Assembly: GCA_022820665.1 (NCBI GenBank)
Contig: JAJEFB010000052.1
Coordinates: 1-64,000 of the forward strand
DNA from: Anaerolineae bacterium
GTDB lineage: Bacteria > Chloroflexota > Anaerolineae > Aggregatilineales > Phototrophicaceae
Direction: 5' to 3'
Length of the DNA: 64,000 nucleotides
Each line of letters begins with the position of its first letter. Position 1 is the first letter of the stretch. This document shows, piece by piece, positions 25,634-33,858 of this stretch. A program made the position numbers and the translations under genes. The notes below the pieces were generated by a model. It did not search any database. It was not told the origin of the DNA and was given only the letters and a program-made list of their open reading frames with translations.

Positions 25634-26809
25634 ATGATTTGCATTAGACTGAGCCTCACCCTGCTGCTGACGCTGGGAGTCATGCTTCCGGCTTTGGCCA
25701 GCGAGTTCCCGTCCAGCGAGTTCATTCTCGGCGGCACGAATAAGGGCGAGCCTGACAGTACGCGCGTCGTGCCGGTTTACCGGGCGTCGCCTACGGGCAA
25801 CTGGGTGATTCACTACGACCCGAACACGCCGGAAAGCGAGAAATGGGAATACGTCGACCGCATCGGCGGAACGCTTGTGGAAAGGATTCACGAGCTCGAG
25901 GTCTGGGTCGTGGATGTGCCGGAGGCCTTCGGCAGCGACGATTTCACTTTTGACAGCGACGTCGAGTTAATCGAGCAAGACTTCTTTGTCAGCGTGAACT
26001 TCGATATCCCGCCCAGCGATCCCGATTACGATCGTCAGTGGGCTTTGCCGCACATTCAGGCGGAGACCGCCTGGAGCGAAATGGACGATCTGCGCCCGGT
26101 CACGGTGGCTGTCATCGACACCGGCGTCTGCATGAGCCATGAGGACTTGCAAGACCGCGTGCTGGACAACGGCTACGATTTTGTGGATGACGATGATGAT
26201 CCAGACGATGTATTCGGGCATGGTTGTTCGGTCGCTGGTATTATCGCCGCCAATATCGACAATGGCATCGGCATCGCCGGATTCGCGCCAAACGCTTCCA
26301 TCTTGCCAGTGCGCGTTTTGGGACCCGGCGGCAGTGGTTCGATGGCGGATGTCGCGGCGGGTATCGTTTACGCCGCGGACGAGGGTGTTGACATTATCAA
26401 CCTGTCACTTGGCAGCATGGTCGGCTCGCAGGTGACAAAAGACGCTGTGGATTACGCGGTCAACAAGGGGGTCACTGTAATCGCTTCGGCTGGCAACAGC
26501 GGCGGCAGCGCGCCAGGGTATCCGGCGCGTTACGAGAACGTTGTCGCCGTCGGCGCTGTTGACCCGAACGGCGCGCGCAGCAGCTTTAGCAACAAGGGCG
26601 GCGATATCTGGGCTCCTGGTCGCGATGTTCATACCACCTTTCTTGATAACGGCTACAAGGCGCTCAACGGTACCAGCTTCTCCGCGCCTTATGTTTCTGC
26701 GATGGCTGCTGTCCTGGAAGGCATGGGTTCGCAGTTGCATCTGGATGGTGGCGATATGACTTGGACCTGTATGAAGCAGGGCGCCTGCCAGGCGGTGCCG
26801 GGCAGCTGA
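25634..26809 (+). CDS. Secreted subtilisin-like serine protease (S8)
   Basis: 391 residues. A signal peptide (about 1-22, ending ALAS) precedes a propeptide-like region (about 40-120, with the fervidolysin-like QWALPHIQAETAW lead-in). The catalytic domain has D in VAVIDTGVCMSHEDL, H in GHGCSVAGIIAA and S in LNGTSFSAPYVSAMAA. In GHGCSVAG, Cys replaces the usual Thr. The protein ends soon after the Ser helix, without a P-domain or cell-wall anchor, so it is probably freely secreted. The ribosome site is AAGGGATTCTCC. A strong terminator follows. Confidence 0.92.
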   Translation: MICIRLSLTLLLTLGVMLPALASEFPSSEFILGGTNKGEPDSTRVVPVYRASPTGNWVIHYDPNTPESEKWEYVDRIGGTLVERIHELEVWVVDVPEAFGSDDFTFDSDVELIEQDFFVSVNFDIPPSDPDYDRQWALPHIQAETAWSEMDDLRPVTVAVIDTGVCMSHEDLQDRVLDNGYDFVDDDDDPDDVFGHGCSVAGIIAANIDNGIGIAGFAPNASILPVRVLGPGGSGSMADVAAGIVYAADEGVDIINLSLGSMVGSQVTKDAVDYAVNKGVTVIASAGNSGGSAPGYPARYENVVAVGAVDPNGARSSFSNKGGDIWAPGRDVHTTFLDNGYKALNGTSFSAPYVSAMAAVLEGMGSQLHLDGGDMTWTCMKQGACQAVPGS

Positions 26810-26834
26810 ATTCAAAGGCGGCAAATAACAAAAT

Positions 26835-26864
26835 GGGCGGAACCCGTTCCGCCCTTTTTGTTTT
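26835..26864 (+). terminator. Rho-independent terminator after the subtilase, probably bidirectional
   Basis: GGGCGGAAC (26,835-26,843), a 2-nt loop and GTTCCGCCC, then TTTTTGTTTT. An A-rich run on the left side (about 26,822-26,833) would serve the convergent sigma factor gene ending at 26,878. Confidence 0.9.
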
Positions 26865-26877
26865 GGTCTGGCGTCTC

Positions 26878-27531
26878 TTAAGTCCGGTCTACATCGCGCC
26901 GACGGCGCTGACGAATGTGAACGTAAGCCGGCTGATACTGATCCTTGGCTGTGGAGTCGCCGGATATCGCGCGATCCAGCGTCTCGTTAAAGCCGCTGAT
27001 CAAGCCGCGCAGGTGCTGTCGAGCGTATTGCAGGCGCTTTTTGACGGTTGCCAGAGGAATGTTCAACCGTTCGGAAATCTCGCGCTGAGTCTCGCCCTCG
27101 AAATAGTAATCGCGCGTGACATCGCGTTCTATTGCGGGCAAGGCGGCGACGGCCGCCCGCAGTTTTTCGCGCAATTCACTCGCTTCCAGCAGCGCTTCCG
27201 GCGATGGTTCGCCACAAGCCGTTTCTTGCGATAGTTCTATAGTTTCAGCAACGACGCGCTTTCGACGTTGAATACGGTCAGTTTGTGTCAAGACAATGCG
27301 CCGCAACCAAGCGGGAAAAGCGGCAACATCCTGCAACTGATTGATCTGCTTGTATGCGGCCAACAGCGCTTCCTGCGCGGCGTCTTCGGCCAACTGCGTA
27401 TCGCTCAGCCTGCCATAAGCAAGGCTGTAGACCATTCCCTGAAAATCGCGCACTAAATGATCGAATGCGTCATCGCGCTCTGCTTTGTTGCCGCGTTTTG
27501 CCCGCAGAACCCATTCACGGTAATCAGTCAT
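26878..27531 (-). CDS. ECF-type RNA polymerase sigma factor
   Basis: 217 residues. Sigma region 2 (about 20-90) has FDHLVRDFQGMVYSLAYGRL and AEDAAQEALLAAYKQI. Region 4 (about 125-180) has LPAIERDVTRDYYFEGETQR, EISERLNIPLATVKKRLQYA and a helix-turn-helix. A basic C-terminal tail (RQRRRRDVD) extends beyond region 4. No anti-sigma gene is adjacent. The gene has a well-formed -35/-10 promoter, so it is read by a housekeeping sigma. Confidence 0.92.
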   Translation of the reverse strand: MTDYREWVLRAKRGNKAERDDAFDHLVRDFQGMVYSLAYGRLSDTQLAEDAAQEALLAAYKQINQLQDVAAFPAWLRRIVLTQTDRIQRRKRVVAETIELSQETACGEPSPEALLEASELREKLRAAVAALPAIERDVTRDYYFEGETQREISERLNIPLATVKKRLQYARQHLRGLISGFNETLDRAISGDSTAKDQYQPAYVHIRQRRRRDVDRT

Positions 27532-27572
27532 TGACCGTTCAACTGTCCTCGCACCAGCCCTTCGTCAACAGA

Positions 27573-27601
27573 ATTATGCTTTGATCTGCATAACCCGTCA
27601 A
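27573..27601 (-). promoter_or_regulatory. Sigma-70-type promoter for the ECF sigma factor gene
   Basis: Minus strand: TTGACG (27,596-27,601), a 17-bp spacer, CATAAT (27,573-27,578). The ATG lies 41 nt downstream. Confidence 0.7.
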
Positions 27602-27704
27602 TTTGCAGTTGAGGGTATCTTGCCTGGTATGATACACGGCAACTGGCGCGGAGGCTCATTCTTTTGCAAACTAACGCGCTTGCTAGGGCAGAAGGTTCAT
27701 TGTT

Positions 27705-27734
27705 TTGCGTGAGCGCGGCATTCTTGTGTACAAT
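27705..27734 (+). promoter_or_regulatory. Orphan promoter with no gene behind it
   Basis: TTGCGT (27,705-27,710), an 18-bp spacer and TACAAT (27,729-27,734). The next supported plus-strand gene is over 1.2 kb away, so any transcript would be non-coding or lead into decayed sequence. Confidence 0.4.
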
Positions 27735-28167
27735 TCGCCGGTTGCGCGCCGAGCGGCTGTTTACGAGTTTATGGGGGCAAGTCGGAACAATTTTGAAAGC
27801 TGCCGAAGACAAGTATTATGCGTTGGCGATCAGGATGTTAATGATCAGTATCACAGTTGTCACTCGTCCATTTGCAGGTATCTAATAATGATTCCACATA
27901 GACCAGTCGGTTCTTGCGCGTACTGAACTGGTCGCTTCCCCTCTTGCTGCCAAATCCTTGGCTTTGGACCGACCCTACATTTTGCTTGGTTCGCTAGCGT
28001 ATCGAAGTCGGTTGAATTACTGCTCTCATCCCCCGATCCAGCGCCCCCTCGATCCTCAGCGCCGCACGGAGGATGTTTCCCGCTAGGAGCTGGAGCGAGG
28101 ACATAATTGAAGTAAAGCGGCGCGATAGGGCTATTAGCTGATTCCTACAAGGTTCATCGTGAAAATT

Positions 28168-28201
28168 TAGGGGCGACCTATTGGGTCGCCCGAAAATCAC
28201 C
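28168..28201 (+). repeat. REP-like palindrome, copy 2
   Basis: TAGGGGCGACCTATTGGGTC followed by GCCCGAAAATCACC. GGGCGACC pairs with GGTCGCCC. The tail is identical to copy 1 at 295. Confidence 0.75.
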
Positions 28202-28771
28202 GAAATGATTTCAGGTTTTGTGGCGAGATCGCGCCTGATGAAAAGGTCTCCGCTCCTTAGCGCCGATCGGGGGACCGAGGGGGCGCAAGGTCTGGGTTAG
28301 GGATTTTGAGCGCTTCTGCAACAGACTCCGGCAGATCGTCTCTATTCTGTCATAGGCTTGCCGGCGCATAAACATTCTTCTGCGATGGTCGCGACCTTTA
28401 GGATCGTCGGTTATCATTCAGGGGCTTTATCTACTTGGCTGCGATACACAAGCTAGTCATGCATTCGCAATCGCGAATGGCGATCTTGCCCGGCTGACGG
28501 CGACTGAGCGCGCCTTCGCGCAGCCATTGCCCGCTACTCTCTTGTGTTTGGTACGGTCTAAGCGATTGCATAATGGGTGAATGGAAAAAGCGAGTTGGGA
28601 CCAGTTCTTCTTGCTCGCTGGTATTTAGGACGCGCAGGCTCGTACCGCTTGACCAGAGCAGATGTCGAACTGACTGTTGGTGTTTGTTGACCGTTGAATG
28701 AGCTGACGACACCTCGCTGCCTGAGAGAATTCTAAACAAAATATTGATATTACATTAGAATCGGTTTATTG

Positions 28772-28799
28772 TTGAGACATTAACTGTTAAAACTATTAG
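28772..28799 (+). promoter_or_regulatory. Likely promoter of the TetR regulator gene
   Basis: TTGAGA (28,772-28,777), a 16-bp spacer, TATTAG (28,794-28,799), in locally AT-rich DNA. A palindrome lies just downstream. Confidence 0.4.
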
Positions 28800-28817
28800 C
28801 AGATAACATGTTGTAAT

Positions 28818-28833
28818 ATTGCATTGATGCAAT
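28818..28833. promoter_or_regulatory. 16-bp palindrome, candidate TetR-type operator
   Basis: ATTGCATTGATGCAAT: 7-bp perfect arms around a 2-bp centre. It lies about 130 nt before the TetR gene and 18 nt after the proposed -10, a position suited to autorepression. Confidence 0.45.
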
Positions 28834-28964
28834 TACGCTAGTCACTCCGCGCAATTTACAGGTGCATCGCTGCGCGCAGGGACCGCATCATCCCCACGCG
28901 CTCTCGCATATAACAGAGCCCCATCTGTTCTCTGGCTCAAGCCGTTCGAGGTAACTTCCCTTCC

Positions 28965-29552
28965 ATGAAAAAGCTCGACCGTCGTGTATTGCGCACCCGA
29001 CAGTCCCTCAGCGATGCAATGATCGCGCTTGCTCTCGAGATTGGTTATGAAGCAATTACGATCAAAATGCTGACGCAACATGCGGAAATAGGCTATGCCA
29101 CCTTCTTCCGCCATTTCAAGAGCAAGGATGATCTGCTCTTGCATGTATTGCAGTCGGGCCTGACGGAGATGATGGATCTGCTCAAACCTGAAATGTCCCC
29201 TTATGAAGAGGCGTTGATCGCGTACAAACATATCAGAAAAAATCCAGGCGAATTTTCACTATTCGCGAATCTTCCCCGAGACCACCAGGTGATCGTGATT
29301 GTGTTTCAGGCCATCTCCGACTCAATCAAGACGCGATACATCTCGCGCGACGAGGCTTTCATCCCGCAAGAAATCGCCATCAATCATCTGGTAACATCAG
29401 TCATCGAGCTTATCCGCTGGTGGGTCGAACACGATATGAAGTATTCCATCGAACAGATGGCTACGATTCAAAGCGAACTCATTGTCAAGGCGACTGAAAT
29501 TGTCGCCATCGAGCGCTGCGTTCAGCGGATCAGCGATAGCGCTGCCGACTAG
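28965..29552 (+). CDS. TetR/AcrR family transcriptional regulator
   Basis: 195 residues. The N-terminal helix-turn-helix (about 8-55) shows RRVLRTRQSLSDAMIALALE, then ITIKMLTQHAEIGYATFFRH and FKSKDDLLLHVL, the classical TetR layout. The C-terminal ligand-binding half (about 60-195) is helical and unlike any named regulator. The nearest candidate target is its own upstream palindrome. The gene ends 4 bp inside the convergent CAP/LysM gene. No transporter gene is adjacent, so the effector is unknown. Confidence 0.88.
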   Translation: MKKLDRRVLRTRQSLSDAMIALALEIGYEAITIKMLTQHAEIGYATFFRHFKSKDDLLLHVLQSGLTEMMDLLKPEMSPYEEALIAYKHIRKNPGEFSLFANLPRDHQVIVIVFQAISDSIKTRYISRDEAFIPQEIAINHLVTSVIELIRWWVEHDMKYSIEQMATIQSELIVKATEIVAIERCVQRISDSAAD

Positions 29553-30562
29553 CGCGACCGCCTTGCCAGTTCCAGCACAGCTCCGCCAAGGATTCCCAAT
29601 TGAAGGACAATCGCCGCCGCTAGGACAAGCGGGATCGACAAGTCGCGCTCAGCTAGTGGATTGGCTGCTGCTGGCGGTTTCGCGCTCAATCCGCTGGGCG
29701 ACATGCCTATGCGAAACACCGGGGATGCCAAGGCAGTTGCGCTAGCAGTTTGCAATGGCGTGGCTGTACTTGCCGCGGTAGACGCTGGCGTCTCGACTGG
29801 TTGCGCGCTCTGTATATCCGCCGGCGTAGCGGGGACGGGCGTAAAGGTGCCATCTTTTGGCGGCACCAGGAATACACTCCCCGGCTGAATGAGCCGTATG
29901 TCATCAAGCGTCATGTCATTGATTTCGAGCATATAAGGGATATCTGCCCAGGTATAGCCATAAATTAGCGCGATGTTGCCGATTGTGTCGCCGGTCTGGA
30001 TTTCGTGTTTGATATTCCCCACATCATCAAGTCCCAGTACATATGAAGGCGCTGCGGGCGCATTTACCCCAGCGGACAACTGCGCCGCGGTTGCCCGGGA
30101 CGCTGGCGCGCGGCCAAGCGAATTGCCAAATACGAGTACGTATGCCGTGCCAAATTCTCCGCTTGCGCTGCCAATACCGACATTGTCATAATTGGGACTG
30201 GTTATTCCCGCATAATGAATGGGAGATCCCAGCCACCAATGCCAGGCGTCAAGCGCGCTCGCCCGAAAACCGCGATAAATGTTCTCGCTTACCCAGCTTG
30301 ATGAGTAGCCTGCATTTTGCGCGCGCGTCCGTGGTCCAGTGCCGTCGTCCTGTTGATGGCTGAGCTTGCCCGTGCGCGCCATCCAACGCGCGTGTTTGTT
30401 GGCGGCGGCGTTCAAGGCGGCGCTGATGGAATAGGCGGGCAATCCCTGCGATCGCCGCAAACTGTTTATCCGCGAGAGCAGGACGCTCTGGGTATCTTGC
30501 GCTGCGGCAGATGAAATCTCGAGAATCACAAGCGCAAAGATAAGCAGCAGTCGTGGCATCAT
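29549..30562 (-). CDS. Secreted CAP-domain protein with LysM and C-terminal membrane anchor
   Basis: About 337 residues from the chosen start. A signal peptide (MMPRLLLIFALVI through AAAQ) precedes a CAP/SCP-like domain (about 25-160) with HARWMARTGKLSHQQ, AGYSSSWVSENIYRG and a HYAGITSPNYDNVGIG tract. A LysM domain (about 190-240) follows with HEIQTGDTIGNIALIYG. Then come a Pro/Ala/Thr linker, one membrane helix and RRSR. An upstream frame extends to 30,613, but an extended -10 (30,570-30,578) overlaps it and predicts transcription starting at the ATG at 30,562. Probably peptidoglycan-bound. Confidence 0.88.
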   Translation of the reverse strand: MMPRLLLIFALVILEISSAAAQDTQSVLLSRINSLRRSQGLPAYSISAALNAAANKHARWMARTGKLSHQQDDGTGPRTRAQNAGYSSSWVSENIYRGFRASALDAWHWWLGSPIHYAGITSPNYDNVGIGSASGEFGTAYVLVFGNSLGRAPASRATAAQLSAGVNAPAAPSYVLGLDDVGNIKHEIQTGDTIGNIALIYGYTWADIPYMLEINDMTLDDIRLIQPGSVFLVPPKDGTFTPVPATPADIQSAQPVETPASTAASTATPLQTASATALASPVFRIGMSPSGLSAKPPAAANPLAERDLSIPLVLAAAIVLQLGILGGAVLELARRSR

Positions 30563-30569
30563 GGCTGCC

Positions 30570-30578
30570 ATTCTAGCA
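30570..30578 (-). promoter_or_regulatory. Extended -10 promoter (TGCTAGAAT) giving a leaderless CAP/LysM mRNA
   Basis: Minus strand; 7 nt separate the -10 from the ATG at 30,562, so the transcript should begin at or next to the start codon. Confidence 0.55.
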
Positions 30579-30719
30579 TTGCTGCCGGGGCTTGCCATCT
30601 GACGTTTGTCCAACGCTGAACTTACACGGCGGGAGCGAGGTTGCTTGGCAATCCCGAAAGAACAGGGGATTCAGTCGGACCAATTCGATCAATCCTGCTT
30701 TGGAGCGCGGTCCTCCGCA

Positions 30720-30728
30720 TGGTAATAT
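30720..30728 (+). promoter_or_regulatory. Extended -10 promoter (TGGTAATAT) for the Fur-family gene
   Basis: TG, one base, TAATAT; predicted start about 30,735. The ribosome site AAGAGGA precedes the ATG at 30,764. Confidence 0.5.
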
Positions 30729-30763
30729 GAGCGTGATCAAAGCTAAGAGGAAACGACAAGCAT

Positions 30764-31183
30764 ATGCAGACCATTTACACGGATCGGCTTCGACAGGCCG
30801 GATACCGACTGACAGAAGCCAGGTTAACGGTTTTGCGAGTTCTGCTTGAAGAGCGTAAGCACCTTACATCGGGGGAAGTATTGCAACAAGTTAACCAGAT
30901 CAATCCCGCGATCGGTCGCGCCAGCGTCTTCCGCACGCTTGATCTCTTCACCCGCTTGGGCATTGTGCGTCCGATCTTCCTCAGGTCCAGCCTGACACCC
31001 GCCTACGTGATGCTCTACGACGACCATCATCATCATATTATCTGCACGAATTGCAATCGCTACTTCGATTTTCTGGACTGCGGCTTGGATAACCTGACTG
31101 CGGAACTACAAGAAACGCTCGACTTCAAAATCTCTGGCCATTTGCTGGAATTCTACGGCATTTGCTCCGCCTGCAACTCGTAA
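30764..31183 (+). CDS. Fur-family metal-responsive repressor
   Basis: 139 residues, normal length. The winged-helix half (about 1-80) has GYRLTEARLTVLRVLLEE and GRASVFRTLDLFTRLGIVRP. The metal-binding half has DDHHHHIICTNC, a Cys pair (CTNC) and a second pair (CSAC) at the C-terminus, the usual structural zinc site. The subtype (Fur, Zur or PerR) cannot be set from this alone. It lies 48 bp upstream of the thiolase gene on the same strand and may be co-transcribed, although that pathway has no evident metal link. Confidence 0.9.
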   Translation: MQTIYTDRLRQAGYRLTEARLTVLRVLLEERKHLTSGEVLQQVNQINPAIGRASVFRTLDLFTRLGIVRPIFLRSSLTPAYVMLYDDHHHHIICTNCNRYFDFLDCGLDNLTAELQETLDFKISGHLLEFYGICSACNS

Positions 31184-31231
31184 GCGCTGCCGGTTTAGGG
31201 CATACTTGTCGCCGGAGATGGAGACCCCCGC

Positions 31232-32512
31232 ATGAGAGATGTCCTTATTGTGAGCGCTGTGCGTACGCCGATTGGCAGCATCCGCGGCGCATTGGCGGCG
31301 GTCCGCCCGGATGATCTGGCGGCCATAGTCCTGCGGGCGGCTGTTGAACGCGCGGGGATTGAGGCGGATACAATCGAAGAAGTCTATCTGGGCTGCGCGA
31401 ACCAAGCCGGCGAGGACAATCGCAACGTCGCGCGCATGGCGTTGCTGCTCGCGGGTCTGCCGGAGCGAGTCGCGGGCGTCACGATCAATCGCTTGTGCGC
31501 CAGCGGGCTTAACGCGGTCAATCAAGCCGCGCGCGCCATCCTGGCAGGCGAGGGCGAGGTTTTTGTCGCCGGCGGGGTCGAGAGCATGACCCGCGCGCCA
31601 TATTCCCTGCCCAAGAACCCCGCCGCCTACGGTCCTTCCGGCAATATGACTGCCTGGGATACCACGCTGGGCTGGCGATACCCCAATCCAAAACTGGAAG
31701 CGCGCTACCCGCTGGAAGCTATGGGCGAAACTGCCGAAAACATCTACAGCCTGAGTTGCAATGGCGAGATCGCAGGAGGAGAGATCAGCCGTGAAGACCA
31801 GGACCGCTTTGCCTTGCAGAGCCAGCAGCGCGCGGTCGACGCTATCAACCGCGGCTATTTCAAAGGCGAAATCGTTCCGGTGACGATCCCGCAACGACGA
31901 GGCGATCCAGTCGTGGTGGATACCGATGAGCACCCCTTTTATCGCGCGACTGACAAGGGATACGAAGTCGCGACCAGTATGGAAAAGCTGGCGGGCTTGC
32001 GTCCGGCTTTCCGGGAAGGCGGCAGCGTTACAGCTGGCAATTCCAGCGGCTTGAACGACGGCGCTTGCGCGCTGGTCCTGATGTCGGGCGACCGGGCGCG
32101 ACAGTTGGGCATCAAGCCGCTGGCGCGCTGGATCGGCAGCGCGGCGGCTGGCGTCGATCCCAGAGTGATGGGCTTGGGTCCCGTGCGCGCTGCGCGCAAA
32201 CTGCTGCAAAGGCGCGGTCTTTCCATTGAAGATATTGATCTGGCCGAACTGAATGAGGCATTTGCGGTCCAGGCGCTCGCCGTCTTAAGAGAATTGAAGT
32301 TGAGCGAAGCGATAACCAACGTCAACGGCGGCGCTATCGCCCTTGGTCATCCCCTTGGCTGTTCCGGGGCTCGCATCTTGACGACCTTGATACACGAGAT
32401 GGGACGCCGCGCCCGGCAGGGTGAAAAGATGACTTACGGTCTGGCGACGCTTTGCGTTGGCGTGGGTCAAGGCGAAGCCACGCTGATCGAGAACTTGGGA
32501 TCAACAAAATGA
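31232..32512 (+). CDS. Acetyl-CoA/3-oxoadipyl-CoA thiolase
   Basis: 426 residues. The nucleophile is C89 in INRLCASGLNAVNQAA. The second half holds GGAIALGHPLGCSG with the active His and ATLCVGVGQG with the second Cys. The N-terminal VSAVRTPIGSIRGALA is typical of the degradative thiolase group, including PcaF/PaaJ 3-oxoadipyl-CoA thiolases. Its stop overlaps the CoA-transferase start by 4 bp (ATGA). Together they could complete beta-ketoadipate or ketone-body breakdown: a CoA-transferase activates the 3-oxo acid and the thiolase cleaves it. The ribosome site is TGGAG, 8 nt from the ATG. Confidence 0.9.
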   Translation: MRDVLIVSAVRTPIGSIRGALAAVRPDDLAAIVLRAAVERAGIEADTIEEVYLGCANQAGEDNRNVARMALLLAGLPERVAGVTINRLCASGLNAVNQAARAILAGEGEVFVAGGVESMTRAPYSLPKNPAAYGPSGNMTAWDTTLGWRYPNPKLEARYPLEAMGETAENIYSLSCNGEIAGGEISREDQDRFALQSQQRAVDAINRGYFKGEIVPVTIPQRRGDPVVVDTDEHPFYRATDKGYEVATSMEKLAGLRPAFREGGSVTAGNSSGLNDGACALVLMSGDRARQLGIKPLARWIGSAAAGVDPRVMGLGPVRAARKLLQRRGLSIEDIDLAELNEAFAVQALAVLRELKLSEAITNVNGGAIALGHPLGCSGARILTTLIHEMGRRARQGEKMTYGLATLCVGVGQGEATLIENLGSTK

Positions 32513-33846
32513 AACGCGTCCCGCAAATGAGCGCGGAAGAGGCGGCAGCGCTGGTCAAATCCGGCGCAGTGATGATGGTCGGCGGCTTCGGTATGACCGG
32601 ATCGCCTGTGCATCTCTTGCATGCCCTTGCCGGGATGGACGTAAATGATTTGACCTATATCGCCAACAATATCGGCGAGCCGGGTCTGGGCGGGGGACGG
32701 CTCCTGCGCAACGGTCAAATCAAGAAAGCGATTGGTTCTTACTTCACCAGCAACCGAGAGGTCGTGGAAGCAGCGCAGAGCGGCGCGATCGCCTTCGAAT
32801 TGATGCCGCAGGGTTCGATGGCGGAGGCGATACGCGCCGGTGGCGCCGGCATTGGCGGCTTCTATACGCCGACGGCGGCGGGCACCGTCATAGCTGCCGA
32901 GGCGGAAACCAGGCAGATCGCCGGCTTGAGTCAGATTTTTGTGCCCGCCTTGCGAGCTGACGTGGCTTTGATCCGCGCCTGGCAGGCTGATAGCGCCGGC
33001 AATCTCGTCTATCGCAGGACCGAGCAAAACTTCAACAAAGCGATGGCGACTGCGGCTGATTTGGTCATTGCCGAAGCGGAAGAGATTCTGCCCCTTGGGG
33101 GTATAGAACCCGATCATATCCATACCCCCGGCAACTTTGTCGATGTTCTCGTACAAGCCACAACGACATTGGCTGACCTGGGCTCTTCAGCGGATATTCG
33201 CGCCTCCGGCAAGCAGGTCGATGATCTGCGCATGCGCATAGCGCGCCGCGCCTTCGACGAATTGCGGGCGGGCGATGTGGTCAACCTCGGCATCGGCATA
33301 CCGACCTTGATCGCCGACCTGATCGCTCCTGAACACGGCATTGTCTTGCACACGGAAAACGGGATGCTGGGCGTGGGTCCCGCGCCGGCAAGCGGCGGCG
33401 CCATGGACTATCCCGTAAACGCCGGAAAGATACCGGTGACCGCGCTGCCTGGCAGCAGTTACTTCGACAGCGCCGATTCTTTCGCCATGATCCGCGGCGG
33501 ACACATTGATGTGGCTGTCATGGGCGGCTTGCAGGTGGACGAAGGCGGAAACTTGGCGAATTGGGCTATCCCGGGAAAGCCCTTGCTCGGCGTTGGGGGC
33601 GCCATGGACCTCGCCAGCGGCACCCGTCGTCTGATCATCACCATGATCCATTGCAACCGCGATGGCAGCCCGAAAATCGTCCCGCAGTGCAGCTTGCCTT
33701 TGACAGCGGTAGCGGCCGTGGACTTGCTCATCACGGAACTTGCGGTCTTTAGCTTTGAATCGGGCGCGATGCGTCTACAGCAGTTGATGCCCGGCGTCAC
33801 GCTGGACGAGCTGACAAGCAAAACTGCCGCCGCTTTTGATCACTAG
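32509..33846 (+). CDS. 3-oxoacid CoA-transferase, subunits A and B fused
   Basis: 445 residues. The N-terminal half (about 1-215) matches the A subunit: VMMVGGFGMTGSPVHLLHAL and IGGFYTPTAAGT. The C-terminal half (about 240-445) matches the B subunit with the catalytic Glu in HTENGMLGVG (E283). Most bacteria encode these as two proteins; the fusion resembles the mitochondrial SCOT arrangement. The reaction moves CoA from succinyl-CoA to acetoacetate or 3-oxoadipate via a glutamyl-CoA thioester. It is translationally coupled to the thiolase. Confidence 0.92.
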   Translation: MKRVPQMSAEEAAALVKSGAVMMVGGFGMTGSPVHLLHALAGMDVNDLTYIANNIGEPGLGGGRLLRNGQIKKAIGSYFTSNREVVEAAQSGAIAFELMPQGSMAEAIRAGGAGIGGFYTPTAAGTVIAAEAETRQIAGLSQIFVPALRADVALIRAWQADSAGNLVYRRTEQNFNKAMATAADLVIAEAEEILPLGGIEPDHIHTPGNFVDVLVQATTTLADLGSSADIRASGKQVDDLRMRIARRAFDELRAGDVVNLGIGIPTLIADLIAPEHGIVLHTENGMLGVGPAPASGGAMDYPVNAGKIPVTALPGSSYFDSADSFAMIRGGHIDVAVMGGLQVDEGGNLANWAIPGKPLLGVGGAMDLASGTRRLIITMIHCNRDGSPKIVPQCSLPLTAVAAVDLLITELAVFSFESGAMRLQQLMPGVTLDELTSKTAAAFDH

Positions 33847-33858
33847 GCTCTGCCTGGT

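Larger units (their letters stand above)
27602..28964. other. 1.4-kb gene-poor stretch with an orphan promoter and one repeat
   Basis: No reading frame here has a convincing start, ribosome site or family resemblance. It contains an unassigned plus-strand promoter (27,705-27,734), a REP-like palindrome (28,168-28,201) and, at its right end, the control region of the TetR gene. Short open frames at 28,211-28,417 and 28,431-28,739 (minus) have arbitrary composition. It may be decayed gene material or host a non-coding RNA. Confidence 0.5.

Noticed and set aside
27664..27926. Overlapping short plus-strand frames after the orphan promoter
   Set aside because: Weak starts, Cys/Arg-rich random composition and no family pattern.
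28431..28739. Minus-strand frame of 102 codons in the gene-poor stretch
   Set aside because: No ribosome site, no recognisable motif and irregular composition; could be a remnant, but evidence is too weak.
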